A DNA stretch of 22,432 nt from a virus. A program made the translations under genes and the position numbers. This document shows, piece after piece, positions 13,932 through 21,295 of the stretch; positions within the stretch are counted from its first letter, which is position 1, and each line of letters begins with the position of its first letter. The stretch is from positions 1 to 22,432 of IMG/VR virus record IMGVR_UViG_3300048837_002016. One strand, 5' to 3'. Below the pieces are notes generated by a model. The model was not told the DNA's origin, did no database searches, and worked only from the letters and a program-made list of their open reading frames with translations.

Positions 13932-14112
13932 GCCTTGATTTTTCGGCTGTCGCTAGCGAAGTTCGGCGCTGATGCCCCCCGCATAGCAAAAGTGCCCGGG
14001 AGGAACCAATTTCCGTCCGGTTTGCCTTGACTTGTACTTTTGTTGCTCTCGTCCTGGGCGGCGGATCATTTGTTGACCGTCTTCGCCGCCCCTCGCGAGC
14101 CTTGATCCATCT
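13932..14112. other. Non-coding gap between DUF6362 and methyltransferase genes, with hairpin
   Basis: I see no gene here. A perfect 10-base palindrome TCGCTAGCGA lies at 13950-13959. An 8-base inverted repeat, GGGCGGCG (14057-14064) and CGCCGCCC (14085-14092) with a 20-base loop, lies just after the end of the DUF6362 gene. On the minus strand no T-run follows, so it is not a typical intrinsic terminator. The promoter for the methyltransferase cluster may lie in this gap. Confidence 0.45.
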
Positions 14113-14592
14113 CTATCGCAAACCGGCCTCGCTCGCCATCCTCTGCGATGTATCGATACACTTTTCGCTTTCTTCCGCTGCCCTGGTGCGGGCGATCAGA
14201 TCGACCTTGGAGATGTGCTTGGGGATGCGGCGGCCGTTGAGCGTCCAGGCGATGACGCACAGCGCGAACAGCCAATGCCGGTGGGCGGCGACGCGGGACA
14301 GGCCGACCTTCCAGCAGATCACCTTCCACGGCTCGCCATCGGCCCGCAGCCAGACGATCCGGGCATCGACGGGATCGAGGAGTTGGAGCCACGGCAAGGC
14401 TTCGTCCATGCGGGTGATGGCGGCGGCCGAGGGCGGAGGGCGGCGGAACGTCACATCGTCCGTCGACCGGCATTCCTGGATGTAGGGCGGCCAGGTGCTG
14501 GCATGGCCCTGAACCCGAACCTCGGGCAGTCGGGACAGGGTGTCGGCGGCTTCGGCGAAGCGTTCCTCGACCAGGGAGGGCGTCCAGGTCAT
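14113..14592 (-). CDS. DUF6362-family phage protein
   Basis: A 159-residue protein with the DUF6362 layout: WTPSLVEERFAEAADTLSRLPEVR at the N-terminus, WPPYIQEC, ITRMDEALPWLQLLDPVDARIVWLRA, and a helix-turn-helix-like stretch PWKVICWKVGLSRVAAHRHW followed by ALCVIAWTLNGRRIP. The pattern K.I....GLSR..AHR.W resembles sigma-factor region 4 or small DNA-binding regulators, so late-gene regulation is possible but unproven. The start at 14592 is set by the ATGA overlap with the resolvase stop. The frame is open upstream to 14787, but that part is shadow sequence. It is the last gene of the replication operon before the repeat array. Confidence 0.8.
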   Translation of the reverse strand: MTWTPSLVEERFAEAADTLSRLPEVRVQGHASTWPPYIQECRSTDDVTFRRPPPSAAAITRMDEALPWLQLLDPVDARIVWLRADGEPWKVICWKVGLSRVAAHRHWLFALCVIAWTLNGRRIPKHISKVDLIARTRAAEESEKCIDTSQRMASEAGLR

Positions 14593-15056
14593 TGGGCACC
14601 TCCCTGGGTGTCGATGACCCAGGTGAGGATCGCCAACGCGTCGGCCTCGTTGTCGTCGGCGGGGTGGTGACCGCGTGCCTGCATGGCGGCGATCACCGCG
14701 TCCTTGCCCGCATTGCCCTTGCCGGTGGCGTGGCGCTTGATGGTCCCGACCGGTACACCCTGGTACGGGATGTGTTTCAGTTCGCACCAGGCGGTGAGAT
14801 GGGCCAGGAAGCCGCCATAGATGTGGGCGGCGTCGGTGCCGGCATGGCGGCGGACTTCCTCGAAATGCAGGAGGTCGATCTTCTTGGCGGCGAATTCCAG
14901 GTGGTCGAGCCAGGAGCGGAAGCGTAGGAAACGCATGCCGCCGCCTTCATAGCGGCCGGGCTTGAATTCCATGGTGCCGGAAACGACGGAACCATCGGCC
15001 AGACGCATGGCCCAGCCGGTGGTGGAGCCCAGATCAAGGGCGAGGATGGTGGTCAT
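14589..15056 (-). CDS. RuvC-like Holliday junction resolvase
   Basis: A 155-residue protein with the RNase H fold of RuvC-type resolvases. The first catalytic Asp is Asp8 in ILALDLGSTTGWA, the Glu is at 66-67 in LLHFEEVRRH, and the C-terminal pair lies in ADDNEADALAIL (Asp135 and Asp139). The IP..GVPVGTIKRHATGKGNAGKDAV stretch matches the central signature of phage resolvases. Such enzymes cut branched replication or recombination intermediates before packaging. The ATG at 15056 is the first codon before the conserved strand; no clear ribosome site is seen. It is the first gene downstream of the iteron region, and its stop overlaps the DUF6362 start. Confidence 0.9.
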   Translation of the reverse strand: MTTILALDLGSTTGWAMRLADGSVVSGTMEFKPGRYEGGGMRFLRFRSWLDHLEFAAKKIDLLHFEEVRRHAGTDAAHIYGGFLAHLTAWCELKHIPYQGVPVGTIKRHATGKGNAGKDAVIAAMQARGHHPADDNEADALAILTWVIDTQGGAQ

Positions 15057-15147
15057 GGTGAAGGCTCACAAGGTCTGTGGGCCTTCGGCTTTGGTCGAGA
15101 GGGAGTCTATGGATGTCGGATTCACGGATCAAGCGGTTTCCGGGTCC

Positions 15148-15461
15148 GTCCCAACGTCCCAACCTTTTTGGCCTTTTGAAACATTTTCCCGGCAGGGAAT
15201 ATTTACGGCATATAGGATGTGTGGCCATCAGCAACACACAACCAATATGGCGCATTTTTCTTTTCCCTCACAAACTCTCAAAGAGGTTGGGACGGATGGG
15301 ACGGTTGGGACACAGCCTGGATTTCTGCGGTTTTCCGGCGTCCCAACCTCAAGCCGGAGGTTGGGACGATTGATGGAGGTTGGGACGGATGGTCAACCGA
15401 CCGGACGGGCCGACGTCCCAACCTCGTTCCGGCCATTGCGGGAATGGATCGGGGTTGGGAC
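15148..15461. repeat. GTTGGGAC iteron region, candidate replication origin
   Basis: Nine exact copies of GTTGGGAC lie in 314 non-coding bases. Plus orientation starts are 15286, 15304, 15360, 15379 and 15454; inverted copies (GTCCCAAC) start at 15148, 15156, 15340 and 15415. A variant, GATGGGAC at 15295, makes three tandem 9-base units GG(T/A)TGGGAC at 15285-15311. Between the first inverted pair and the rest, about 15164-15284 is AT-rich with T-runs (CTTTTTGG, CATTTTTC). Iterons beside an AT-rich block next to a primase-helicase gene are typical of replication origins. An operator array for the resolvase promoter is the alternative. Confidence 0.7.
15340..15367. repeat. Perfect 11-base inverted repeat within the iteron region
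   Basis: GTCCCAACCTC (15340-15350) and GAGGTTGGGAC (15357-15367) are exact reverse complements separated by six bases (AAGCCG). The arms each contain one iteron, so the structure places two binding sites face to face or forms a cruciform. It lacks a following T-run on either strand. Confidence 0.8.
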
Positions 15462-15675
15462 GCGATCCGAAGCCGGCACGGCTCACCGATGGGCACAAGA
15501 TCGATTACGGGGGATTTCGGGACCATCAGTCCCATGTTCGGCAGCCACCGTGTCGCCGCGGCAATACCGGCGGCGCGGCGGTCGGTCGGGGGACGTCGAA
15601 AGCAGAGTATGCCGCTACGGAGGCGTGCGGCCGTCGAGGTGGTGCGATCTGTGCGTGCCGGGGTTCAGAATGGGG
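15462..15675. other. Non-coding stretch between iterons and the primase gene end
   Basis: No gene, repeat or RNA is recognised in these 214 bases. Open frames exist on both strands but have no family resemblance and no ribosome site. The bases before the first iteron (15057-15147) likewise hold only the untranslated leader of the resolvase gene. Confidence 0.4.
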
Positions 15676-18231
15676 TCAGCTTGGCACTCGATAACGCCAT
15701 TCCCGGCTGGCGACACCGTTGCGGTACCGCTCCCACTTCCTGGCCTTCAGATACGCCGAGACCCGCATCTGCTCGCTTCGTCCCCAACGGCCCGGCTCGA
15801 TGCCAATGGCATGCTGGAGGATTTCGCTGACCGACACATCGGTGAGCGGTTGGGATCGGGCCACTTCCACATCGCACCAATCGTCGTAGACGCCATGGCC
15901 GCGATTGATCCGCTCCTTGTCGTAGACCAGCCAGTGGTCGATCAGCCCGTCCCAGGCATCGCCCTGATAGCGCTCTTCCTGCTCGGCTTCGGCTTCACGC
16001 CTGGTGTCCTCGTCGATGATCCACCATTTGACACCCTTGGCGTACCAGGCCATCGCTTCCGCCCAAAGCTGGTCACGGTCGCGGCGGAGCGCGTCAATGT
16101 CGATTCGGCCGCAGCGGACGGGCCAGAAGCGGCGGTTGCCGGTTTCATCGCGCAGGTAGGTGTCGGGATTGACGCTGCCGGCGAACACGCATTGGCGCGG
16201 CACATTGATGACGTAGCGGCCGTAGGGCGGGCGGTAGCGGTCGATGGTGCGGGTCAGAAACGACTTGATGCGAGACACCTCGGCGCGGCCGATGGCGTCC
16301 AGTTCGGCGATCTCGATGATCCAGACGCCGCACATCTGCTGGGCGGCATCCTTGCTGCCGATCTCGGCCAACTCGTCGGTGAACCAATCGGCCCCCGCCA
16401 ATGTCCTTAGCGCCGTGGATTTTCGTGCGCCTTGCGGTCCTTCCAGGATCAGCATGTGGTCGGCCTGGACACCCGGGTCCATGATTCGGGCCACCGCCGA
16501 GACCATCCACAGGGGGGCGAAGGCGCGATTGAGACGGGTGTCGGCCGCGCCCAGATAGGTGATGGCCCAGGCTTCCAGCCGGGATACGCCATCCCATTTC
16601 AGGGCGGTCAGATAGTCCCGCACCGGATGGACACGGTTCTGGCGCGTGACGGCGCTGATGCCGCGAGCGACCACGGCGGGAGAAATGTTGATGTCGCGGC
16701 GCTGGAGCCATTCGGCGCAACGGACATCGTCGGAATCGGACCAGGGGCGTGGGAACGCGGTGCCGTCATCCCAGGGCAGCGGACGGTTGACCATGATCTC
16801 CTGACGGAATTCGTCGAATATCAATGCCCCGGCGAAGGCCTGATCATGAGAAATGGCCGTGATGACGTTGGCCTCGTTGCGCTCGGGATTGCCGTCGGGG
16901 CCGGTGCGGATCCGGTCGAACCATGCCGGGCGGACGGATTGGGTGCCATCACCGTTGCGCAGTTCCCGTCGAAGCGCCGCGAGGTGCTTCTCGGTGGTGG
17001 CAATCGGAATGCGGGCCGCCGCCTTGATGGCCGTCAACACCTCGCGTTCATGGGCCGGTTCGAGCCTGGCGCGGGCAAGCTGCCCCAGCACCCGGCTGAA
17101 TTCGTCCATGTCGGGCGGAAAGGTCAGCTTCAGCGCCGCGGCGCGCAGATCGTTGAACCCGGTGAGCGGAGGCGGCTCCGGCAGCCTGTTATAATGTGCG
17201 ACGACCGCGCCCTTGCCGAGGTCGTCGTTGAAGTCGTCGCCGTGCAGGGGCGAGACGATGGTGGACGGGATGTCGGCTGCGTTGAGACGGTCGGCCAGAG
17301 TGGCGGCGGCCTGCTGACCGGCGTCGCCGGCATCGGCGAAGATGGTGACGCGGGTGGTGCCCTCGGGCCATTGCCATTGACGGATGCCATTGGCCGACAG
17401 CGCCGCCCAGGTGGGCACGTTGAAGATGGCCCAGGCCGACAGGGCGGTTTCGATGCCCTCGGCGATGCCCAGGTGACCGTCGGTCGGCATGGGGGCGAGG
17501 CGGACGCTGCCGTTCTCGACCGCGCCCAGCATCTTCTTGCCCGGAGGCGCCTTGCCCGAGCCGTCTTCCAGCAGGAAGGTGCGGTGAATGCCGCCCACCA
17601 GATTGCCGGCGCCGTCACGGACGATGCCCACCAGCCCCGGCCAGCCGCGCCGGCCGTCGAAATCGGTGAGATCGTCGTGGTATAGCAGATCGGGTGATTG
17701 GGGATCGCCGACACCGCGGTTCTTCAGGTAGGCCTCGCCGACGGTGCCGGCCAGCGGCAGGACACAGCCAAGGATGCGGGCGATCTCCAGGGAATGATCC
17801 TGCTCCTTGTCGCGCGGCGGCTTGGCCGGAGCGGGGCGCGGCAACGGGCTGTCCATGCGGGCCAGTCGCGCCGCCTCGCGGAACAGGTCGCGACCCGACA
17901 AGCCGGTGACGATCTGGATCAGGTCGATGGGGCCGGCGCGTTCGCCGGTGGCATGGTCGAATCCCGTTCCGGCATGGGGGCCGGACAGATCAAGGACGCA
18001 CGATCCCAGGTTCCGGGGCGGATCGCCGCGCAGATTGGCGCAGCGCAGGGATTTTCGGTCCGGCTGCATCCTGGCGTTGGGGAATAGGCCCGGCAGCCAA
18101 TCGCGGGCGGTGTCGGCCAGCCGGTCACGGATTTCCTCCAGGTCGAATTCGCTCTCACCGTCCGATGACGGAAACCAGTGGCCCAGGATGGCACCGGGCG
18201 GTGGGGGCTGGATGGTGTTGAGGTCGATCAT
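15676..18231 (-). CDS. Toprim primase plus VapE/D5-like helicase
   Basis: An 851-residue replication protein joining two enzymes. The N-terminal half resembles phage primases: a DUF7146-like region, then a Toprim domain with GIAEGIETALSAW (255-267) and FADAGDAG (298-305). The C-terminal half is a VapE-like superfamily 3 ATPase with Walker A EGPQGARKST (597-606), Walker B WIIEIAELD (637-645), RTIDRYRPPYGR and FAGSVNPDTYLRDETGNRRFWPV (683-705). The Walker A has Arg603 where the Gly before Lys is usual. Such proteins open the origin and prime replication. Its ATG overlaps the helicase stop (ATGA), and its 3' end borders the iteron-bearing gap. Confidence 0.9.
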   Translation of the reverse strand: MIDLNTIQPPPPGAILGHWFPSSDGESEFDLEEIRDRLADTARDWLPGLFPNARMQPDRKSLRCANLRGDPPRNLGSCVLDLSGPHAGTGFDHATGERAGPIDLIQIVTGLSGRDLFREAARLARMDSPLPRPAPAKPPRDKEQDHSLEIARILGCVLPLAGTVGEAYLKNRGVGDPQSPDLLYHDDLTDFDGRRGWPGLVGIVRDGAGNLVGGIHRTFLLEDGSGKAPPGKKMLGAVENGSVRLAPMPTDGHLGIAEGIETALSAWAIFNVPTWAALSANGIRQWQWPEGTTRVTIFADAGDAGQQAAATLADRLNAADIPSTIVSPLHGDDFNDDLGKGAVVAHYNRLPEPPPLTGFNDLRAAALKLTFPPDMDEFSRVLGQLARARLEPAHEREVLTAIKAAARIPIATTEKHLAALRRELRNGDGTQSVRPAWFDRIRTGPDGNPERNEANVITAISHDQAFAGALIFDEFRQEIMVNRPLPWDDGTAFPRPWSDSDDVRCAEWLQRRDINISPAVVARGISAVTRQNRVHPVRDYLTALKWDGVSRLEAWAITYLGAADTRLNRAFAPLWMVSAVARIMDPGVQADHMLILEGPQGARKSTALRTLAGADWFTDELAEIGSKDAAQQMCGVWIIEIAELDAIGRAEVSRIKSFLTRTIDRYRPPYGRYVINVPRQCVFAGSVNPDTYLRDETGNRRFWPVRCGRIDIDALRRDRDQLWAEAMAWYAKGVKWWIIDEDTRREAEAEQEERYQGDAWDGLIDHWLVYDKERINRGHGVYDDWCDVEVARSQPLTDVSVSEILQHAIGIEPGRWGRSEQMRVSAYLKARKWERYRNGVASREWRYRVPS

Positions 18232-19532
18232 GACAGAATCACCAATCCGCGTTCGGCGCGGGTGATGGCGGTGTAGAGCCAGCGGCGGCGGTCCTGCTCG
18301 GTGCGGCCCAGCCCGTCATCCCAGACGACGACGTTTTCCCATTGGGAGCCTTGCGCCTTGTGGCAGGTGATGGCCCAGCCAAAGGTGGCCTCGGTCAGCA
18401 GCCGTTTGTTCTTCCAGTCGCGGTCGTGGCGAGCGGGGTCGAGAGCGACGTGGTCGGCGAAGTGGCCCTTATAGATAAGGAGTCTGCCCGGCTTGCCGTC
18501 GCGTCCGGGATGCCCGACCGAATTGCCGTCCTCGTCGATGCCCGCCGCCGAGAAGTACAGGCTGCCCTCGTCGACGATGTCGGCCAGCGCCAGGAACATG
18601 CCGTTGATCAGGCCGAGGTCGTTCTGGTTCTTGAGGCAGATCACCTTTTCGTCGGGGCCGGTGGGAAGGTAACTTCCGCCGAAGCCGGCGGCACGGCGGA
18701 GCGCATTGTTCAACTGGAACCGGGTGGCGTTGCGGCCGCAGATGACCTGACCACCGCGCAGGGCTTGCTGGGGCGAGACATCGGCCATGGGCATCTTCCA
18801 GACGTGATCGTCGTACTGGCCAAAGCCGATGGGGCGGCCTTCGCGCGCCATGGTCGCCAACCGGATGATGGCGCTTTCGGCCGCCTGACGGTGGATCTCG
18901 GTCAGCATGACATCGGGGGCCTGTTGGGTGAAGGCGCCTTCGCCCTTGATGGGCGGCAACTGGCCGGGATCGCCCAGCACCAGGATGGGGCGGCTGAAGC
19001 TCATCAAGTCGCGGGCCATCTCCTCGCCGACCATGGACACCTCGTCCAGCACGATCAGCCTGGCGCTGGCGGCGGGGCTGGCCGGGTTGAGGGCGAAACG
19101 CGGCTTTTTCATCTCGCGCACTGCCTGGCGCATCGCTTCGATGGCCGCCTCGGCGGAGGTGCGGTCGAAGCCGGCAAGGTGCCGCGCCTTGCTCTCGGCC
19201 TCGGCGATGCGTTTCTGAGCTTCCTCCACTTCCTCCTCGGTGGCCTCGATGACGCTGTAGATCAGGCTATGGATGGTGCGCGCCGGGGTGCCCTTGCGCC
19301 GCAGCACCAGGGCGGCTTTGCCGGTGAAGGTGGCGGTGACCACGCCGGGGCGGTCCTCGGCGTGGGGGGCGAGCCCCAGATCCTCCAGGGCGAACTTCAA
19401 CACCGTGGACTTCCCCGTCCCGGCATAGCCGAACAGCCGGAACACCTGCTGCTCGTCCGTGCGGTTCTGGAACCAGTCGCGGATGGCCGCGATGGCCTGG
19501 GCCTGGGTGTCGGACGGGGTGATGTCGCCCAT
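18228..19532 (-). CDS. RecD/Dda-like superfamily 1 DNA helicase
   Basis: A 434-residue helicase. Numbered from the ATG, motif I is GYAGTGKST (35-43), motif II LIVLDEVSM (159-167), and motif III GDPGQLPPI (187-195). The UvrD_C-type region carries FGWAITCHKAQGSQWENVVV, and motif VI is LYTAITRAERG close to the C-terminus. A long helical insert of about 55 residues (EEEVEEAQKRIAEAESKARH onward) sits between motifs Ia and II. Dda-type helicases help restart replication and recombination. Two starts are possible: the ATG at 19532, used here, or a GTG at 19541 that overlaps the upstream stop as GTGA. Neither has a clear ribosome site. Confidence 0.9.
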   Translation of the reverse strand: MGDITPSDTQAQAIAAIRDWFQNRTDEQQVFRLFGYAGTGKSTVLKFALEDLGLAPHAEDRPGVVTATFTGKAALVLRRKGTPARTIHSLIYSVIEATEEEVEEAQKRIAEAESKARHLAGFDRTSAEAAIEAMRQAVREMKKPRFALNPASPAASARLIVLDEVSMVGEEMARDLMSFSRPILVLGDPGQLPPIKGEGAFTQQAPDVMLTEIHRQAAESAIIRLATMAREGRPIGFGQYDDHVWKMPMADVSPQQALRGGQVICGRNATRFQLNNALRRAAGFGGSYLPTGPDEKVICLKNQNDLGLINGMFLALADIVDEGSLYFSAAGIDEDGNSVGHPGRDGKPGRLLIYKGHFADHVALDPARHDRDWKNKRLLTEATFGWAITCHKAQGSQWENVVVWDDGLGRTEQDRRRWLYTAITRAERGLVILS

Positions 19533-19537
19533 TATCG

Positions 19538-19840
19538 TCACCGGGGCTGGAAGCGTTTCTCAACCTCGGCCAGCCGGTTGGCCAGGGTGCTGGCCTGGGC
19601 GACCAGGGCGGCGATGTCGGTGCGCAGCTGGTCGAGTTCGGGATCGGTGCGGATGGGGCCATAGGCCGCCTCGCGGATCTGCTCGATCATCTTGCGCGGC
19701 AGCTTCAAATCCTCGGCGACGCGCTGGTCGGAATAGCCGTCCAGGTACATGCCCTTGGAATCGTCGAACACCTCGTCCAGCTTGTGGCGGATGCGCATGC
19801 GTTCGTCGGGGGTGGCGGGACGGAGGGCGGACGTGGTCAT
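19538..19840 (-). CDS. Possible nested protein, internal start at codon 95
   Basis: An ATG at 19840, codon 95 of the gene above, follows AAGGA with a seven-base spacer, better than most starts nearby. The product would be 100 residues starting MTTSALRPATPDERM, exactly the helical/coiled-coil domain, with the linker ending just before it. This suggests that the domain is also made free. It is an inference from the ribosome site and the domain boundary. Confidence 0.5.
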   Translation of the reverse strand: MTTSALRPATPDERMRIRHKLDEVFDDSKGMYLDGYSDQRVAEDLKLPRKMIEQIREAAYGPIRTDPELDQLRTDIAALVAQASTLANRLAEVEKRFQPR

Positions 19841-20122
19841 CGGCGTTTCCTTCGGGATGGTGGGTTTGGTGGGTTTGGGCGCCGTCACCTTGAGTGGTGG
19901 ACGGGCCTTGCAGTCGGGGCAGATGGTGCGGCGGGGGCGGTTCTTGTCACAGTCCCAGCCCTTGGCCCGAGCCATGCGCTCGACACCATCGGCGTGATGG
20001 GTGCTGTTCAGGGCGAGGTCCAGCGTCTCGCCGCATTGGGCGCACCACAGGCGGGCGACGGTGCGCGGGCCGCTGGTGTCGCGCACCTGGAGCACGTCGT
20101 AGCTGAGGGGGCGGGTCTTCAT
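19538..20122 (-). CDS. Two-domain protein: Zn-ribbon plus helical domain
   Basis: A 194-residue protein not assigned to a named family. The first 73 residues form a putative zinc ribbon: CAQC in RLWCAQCGETLDLAL and CPDC in RRTICPDCKARPP, with a further Cys in GWDCDKN between them. Residues 74-94 are a Lys/Pro/Thr-rich linker. The C-terminal 100 residues are helical: ATPDERMRIRHKLDEVFDD, YSDQRVAEDLKLPRKMIEQIREAAYG (a DNA-binding-like helix pair), and a coiled coil up to LANRLAEVEKRF. The ATG at 20122 overlaps the exonuclease stop (ATGA), which fixes the start; the longer open frame to 20977 is shadow. Small proteins resembling each half seem to occur alone elsewhere, so a fusion or nested expression is likely. 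Confidence 0.7.
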   Translation of the reverse strand: MKTRPLSYDVLQVRDTSGPRTVARLWCAQCGETLDLALNSTHHADGVERMARAKGWDCDKNRPRRTICPDCKARPPLKVTAPKPTKPTIPKETPMTTSALRPATPDERMRIRHKLDEVFDDSKGMYLDGYSDQRVAEDLKLPRKMIEQIREAAYGPIRTDPELDQLRTDIAALVAQASTLANRLAEVEKRFQPR

Positions 20123-20916
20123 CGGCAGGATCCCCAGCAGCGGTCCTGCCAGGAACAGGCCCCGTGCCACCCGCCCGCCGTCCTGCCGCCGCGGCAAACC
20201 ACCGAGCTGCGTTCGGTGGCGGCGCGGGGCAGCAGTTCCTGGGCGTCGCTGGCCCGCACCACCTGGAATGCGCGGTCGCTCATGGTCTGGGCCAGGGCCG
20301 CGTCGAACGGCACCAGCTCGCAGTGGATCTCCCAGGTGTCGCGGTTGAGAGCCGTGAACAGCGCCGGTGCCGGCAGATCCATGTATGCCTGATAAAGGGC
20401 GATCTGGGCGGCATAGACCGGCTTGGACAACACCACGCCGCGCTTGACCACGTCCTTCCACGATGAGGCGCCGAGCGCCTTGTTCTCCCACAAGGCGGGA
20501 TAGGCCATCACCACCGGGCCGCCGACCAGGCAGCCGTCGATGTGCCCCTTGAAGCGGCCGTTCAGCACCGAGAAGCCGAACTGCTTTCCGTCGCGGCGTT
20601 CGGTGCGCAGATCGAACCCGGCCGATCTCAGCCATGCCGCCACCACGTCCTCGCCGCGATGGCCGGCCTCGAAGATGCGCAGGGTAGCGGGCTCGAAGTC
20701 GCGGCCCTCGTCCTTGGGCACCGCCAGGTAGTCGTATTGGATCTGGCGCAGGCATTCCCGGCCGATGCCCGAGGTGCTGACGTACTGGCGGGCCACCTGC
20801 GCCCGGTTGCGGGCGACCAGCATCCGGTTGATGGCGGCATTGACCGCCACGGTGATGCCGGGATCGCGGTCGGGATTCTGGTATTGGCAACCGGAACCGG
20901 TGTTGAGATCGAGCAT
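20119..20916 (-). CDS. PD-(D/E)XK exonuclease with probable Fe-S cluster (Cas4/RecB-like)
   Basis: A 265-residue nuclease. The core motifs are Glu89 in GHRGEDVVAAWL, Asp127 in GHIDGCL, ENK at 144-146 in LWENKAL, and a QIALYQAYM helix at 171-179, as in RecB/lambda-exonuclease-type enzymes. Cys55 in IGRECLRQIQYDYL and four C-terminal cysteines (241, 254, 260, 264) recall the Cas4/AddB layout, in which one early and three late Cys hold a 4Fe-4S cluster. Together with the ATPase at the right edge, it would make single-stranded ends for phage recombination. The ATG at 20916 follows GAGAGG with a seven-base spacer; a TTG at 20931 is an unlikely alternative. Confidence 0.82.
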   Translation of the reverse strand: MLDLNTGSGCQYQNPDRDPGITVAVNAAINRMLVARNRAQVARQYVSTSGIGRECLRQIQYDYLAVPKDEGRDFEPATLRIFEAGHRGEDVVAAWLRSAGFDLRTERRDGKQFGFSVLNGRFKGHIDGCLVGGPVVMAYPALWENKALGASSWKDVVKRGVVLSKPVYAAQIALYQAYMDLPAPALFTALNRDTWEIHCELVPFDAALAQTMSDRAFQVVRASDAQELLPRAATERSSVVCRGGRTAGGWHGACSWQDRCWGSCR

Positions 20917-20927
20917 GACGGCACCTC

Positions 20928-21293
20928 TCAAAACGGCAGAGGATCGTCGAAGGCGGTACCGGTGCGTTCCGGCACACCGGCCTGCCGCTGCATGGATTCG
21001 ACGTAGCCGGTGACGGCGGCCTCGATCAGCCGGTCGATGTCGGCTGCACTGCGGTTGAAGAAAGGCTCCATCAGGCCCAGCGCCGTCAGCGCCTCGGCGA
21101 AGAGCGGGCGGGCATCCTTGATGGCCTGGGTTTCGCGGGCGGTCTTGTCGATCATGCCGTGGTGATCCCCTGCGATCTTTGCCCCTGCCTCCTGGCAGCG
21201 GCGGGAACAGAAGCGATGGAACGGGTATTGGTCATGGCGCAGGCGGTGGACGTAGCCGAAGCCGAGAGCCTCCCGGTTGCACACCGCGCACAA
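20928..21293 (-). CDS. DUF6511-like Zn-finger protein with TTG start
   Basis: A 121-residue protein, LCAVCNREALGFGY at its start, then FHRFCSRRCQEAG, giving four Cys in a CxxC...CxxxC zinc-binding pattern. A helical C-terminal part follows (GMIDKTARETQAIKDARPLF, then DIDRLIEAAVTGYVESMQRQ). This agrees with DUF6511, a small phage family whose members begin directly with LC.VC.RE..GFG. No ATG lies at the expected start. The TTG at 21293 is two bases after the upstream stop codon and best fits the family; longer extension to 21464 is Gly/His/Arg-rich shadow sequence. Its role is unknown, although its place among recombination genes suggests DNA metabolism. Confidence 0.65.
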   Translation of the reverse strand: MCAVCNREALGFGYVHRLRHDQYPFHRFCSRRCQEAGAKIAGDHHGMIDKTARETQAIKDARPLFAEALTALGLMEPFFNRSAADIDRLIEAAVTGYVESMQRQAGVPERTGTAFDDPLPF

Positions 21294-21295
21294 CG

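Noticed and set aside
13778-13984. N-terminal extension of the cytosine methyltransferase
   Set aside because: It would encode a Thr/Pro/Val-rich low-complexity stretch across the GTGGTA repeats, ahead of the normal family start.
14057-14092. Rho-independent terminator after the DUF6362 gene
   Set aside because: The stem is good, but the loop is 20 bases and no T-run follows on the minus strand.
15034-15255. Minus-strand open frame overlapping the resolvase start and the first iterons
   Set aside because: It has no ribosome site and no family resemblance, and it overlaps the resolvase coding start.
15148-15461. CRISPR array
   Set aside because: The repeats are only 8-9 bases, occur in both orientations and have irregular spacing; no cas genes are present (the Cas4-like exonuclease belongs to a phage recombination set).
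15278-15535. Open frames through the iterons (for example peptides with repeated GWDGWD or SQPSHPSQP)
   Set aside because: The repeated peptides are simply translations of the 9-base DNA repeats, and no start signal precedes them.
20123-20977. Extension of the Zn-ribbon gene across the exonuclease gene
   Set aside because: The exonuclease frame has intact catalytic motifs, and the ATG at 20122 shows a classic ATGA overlap.
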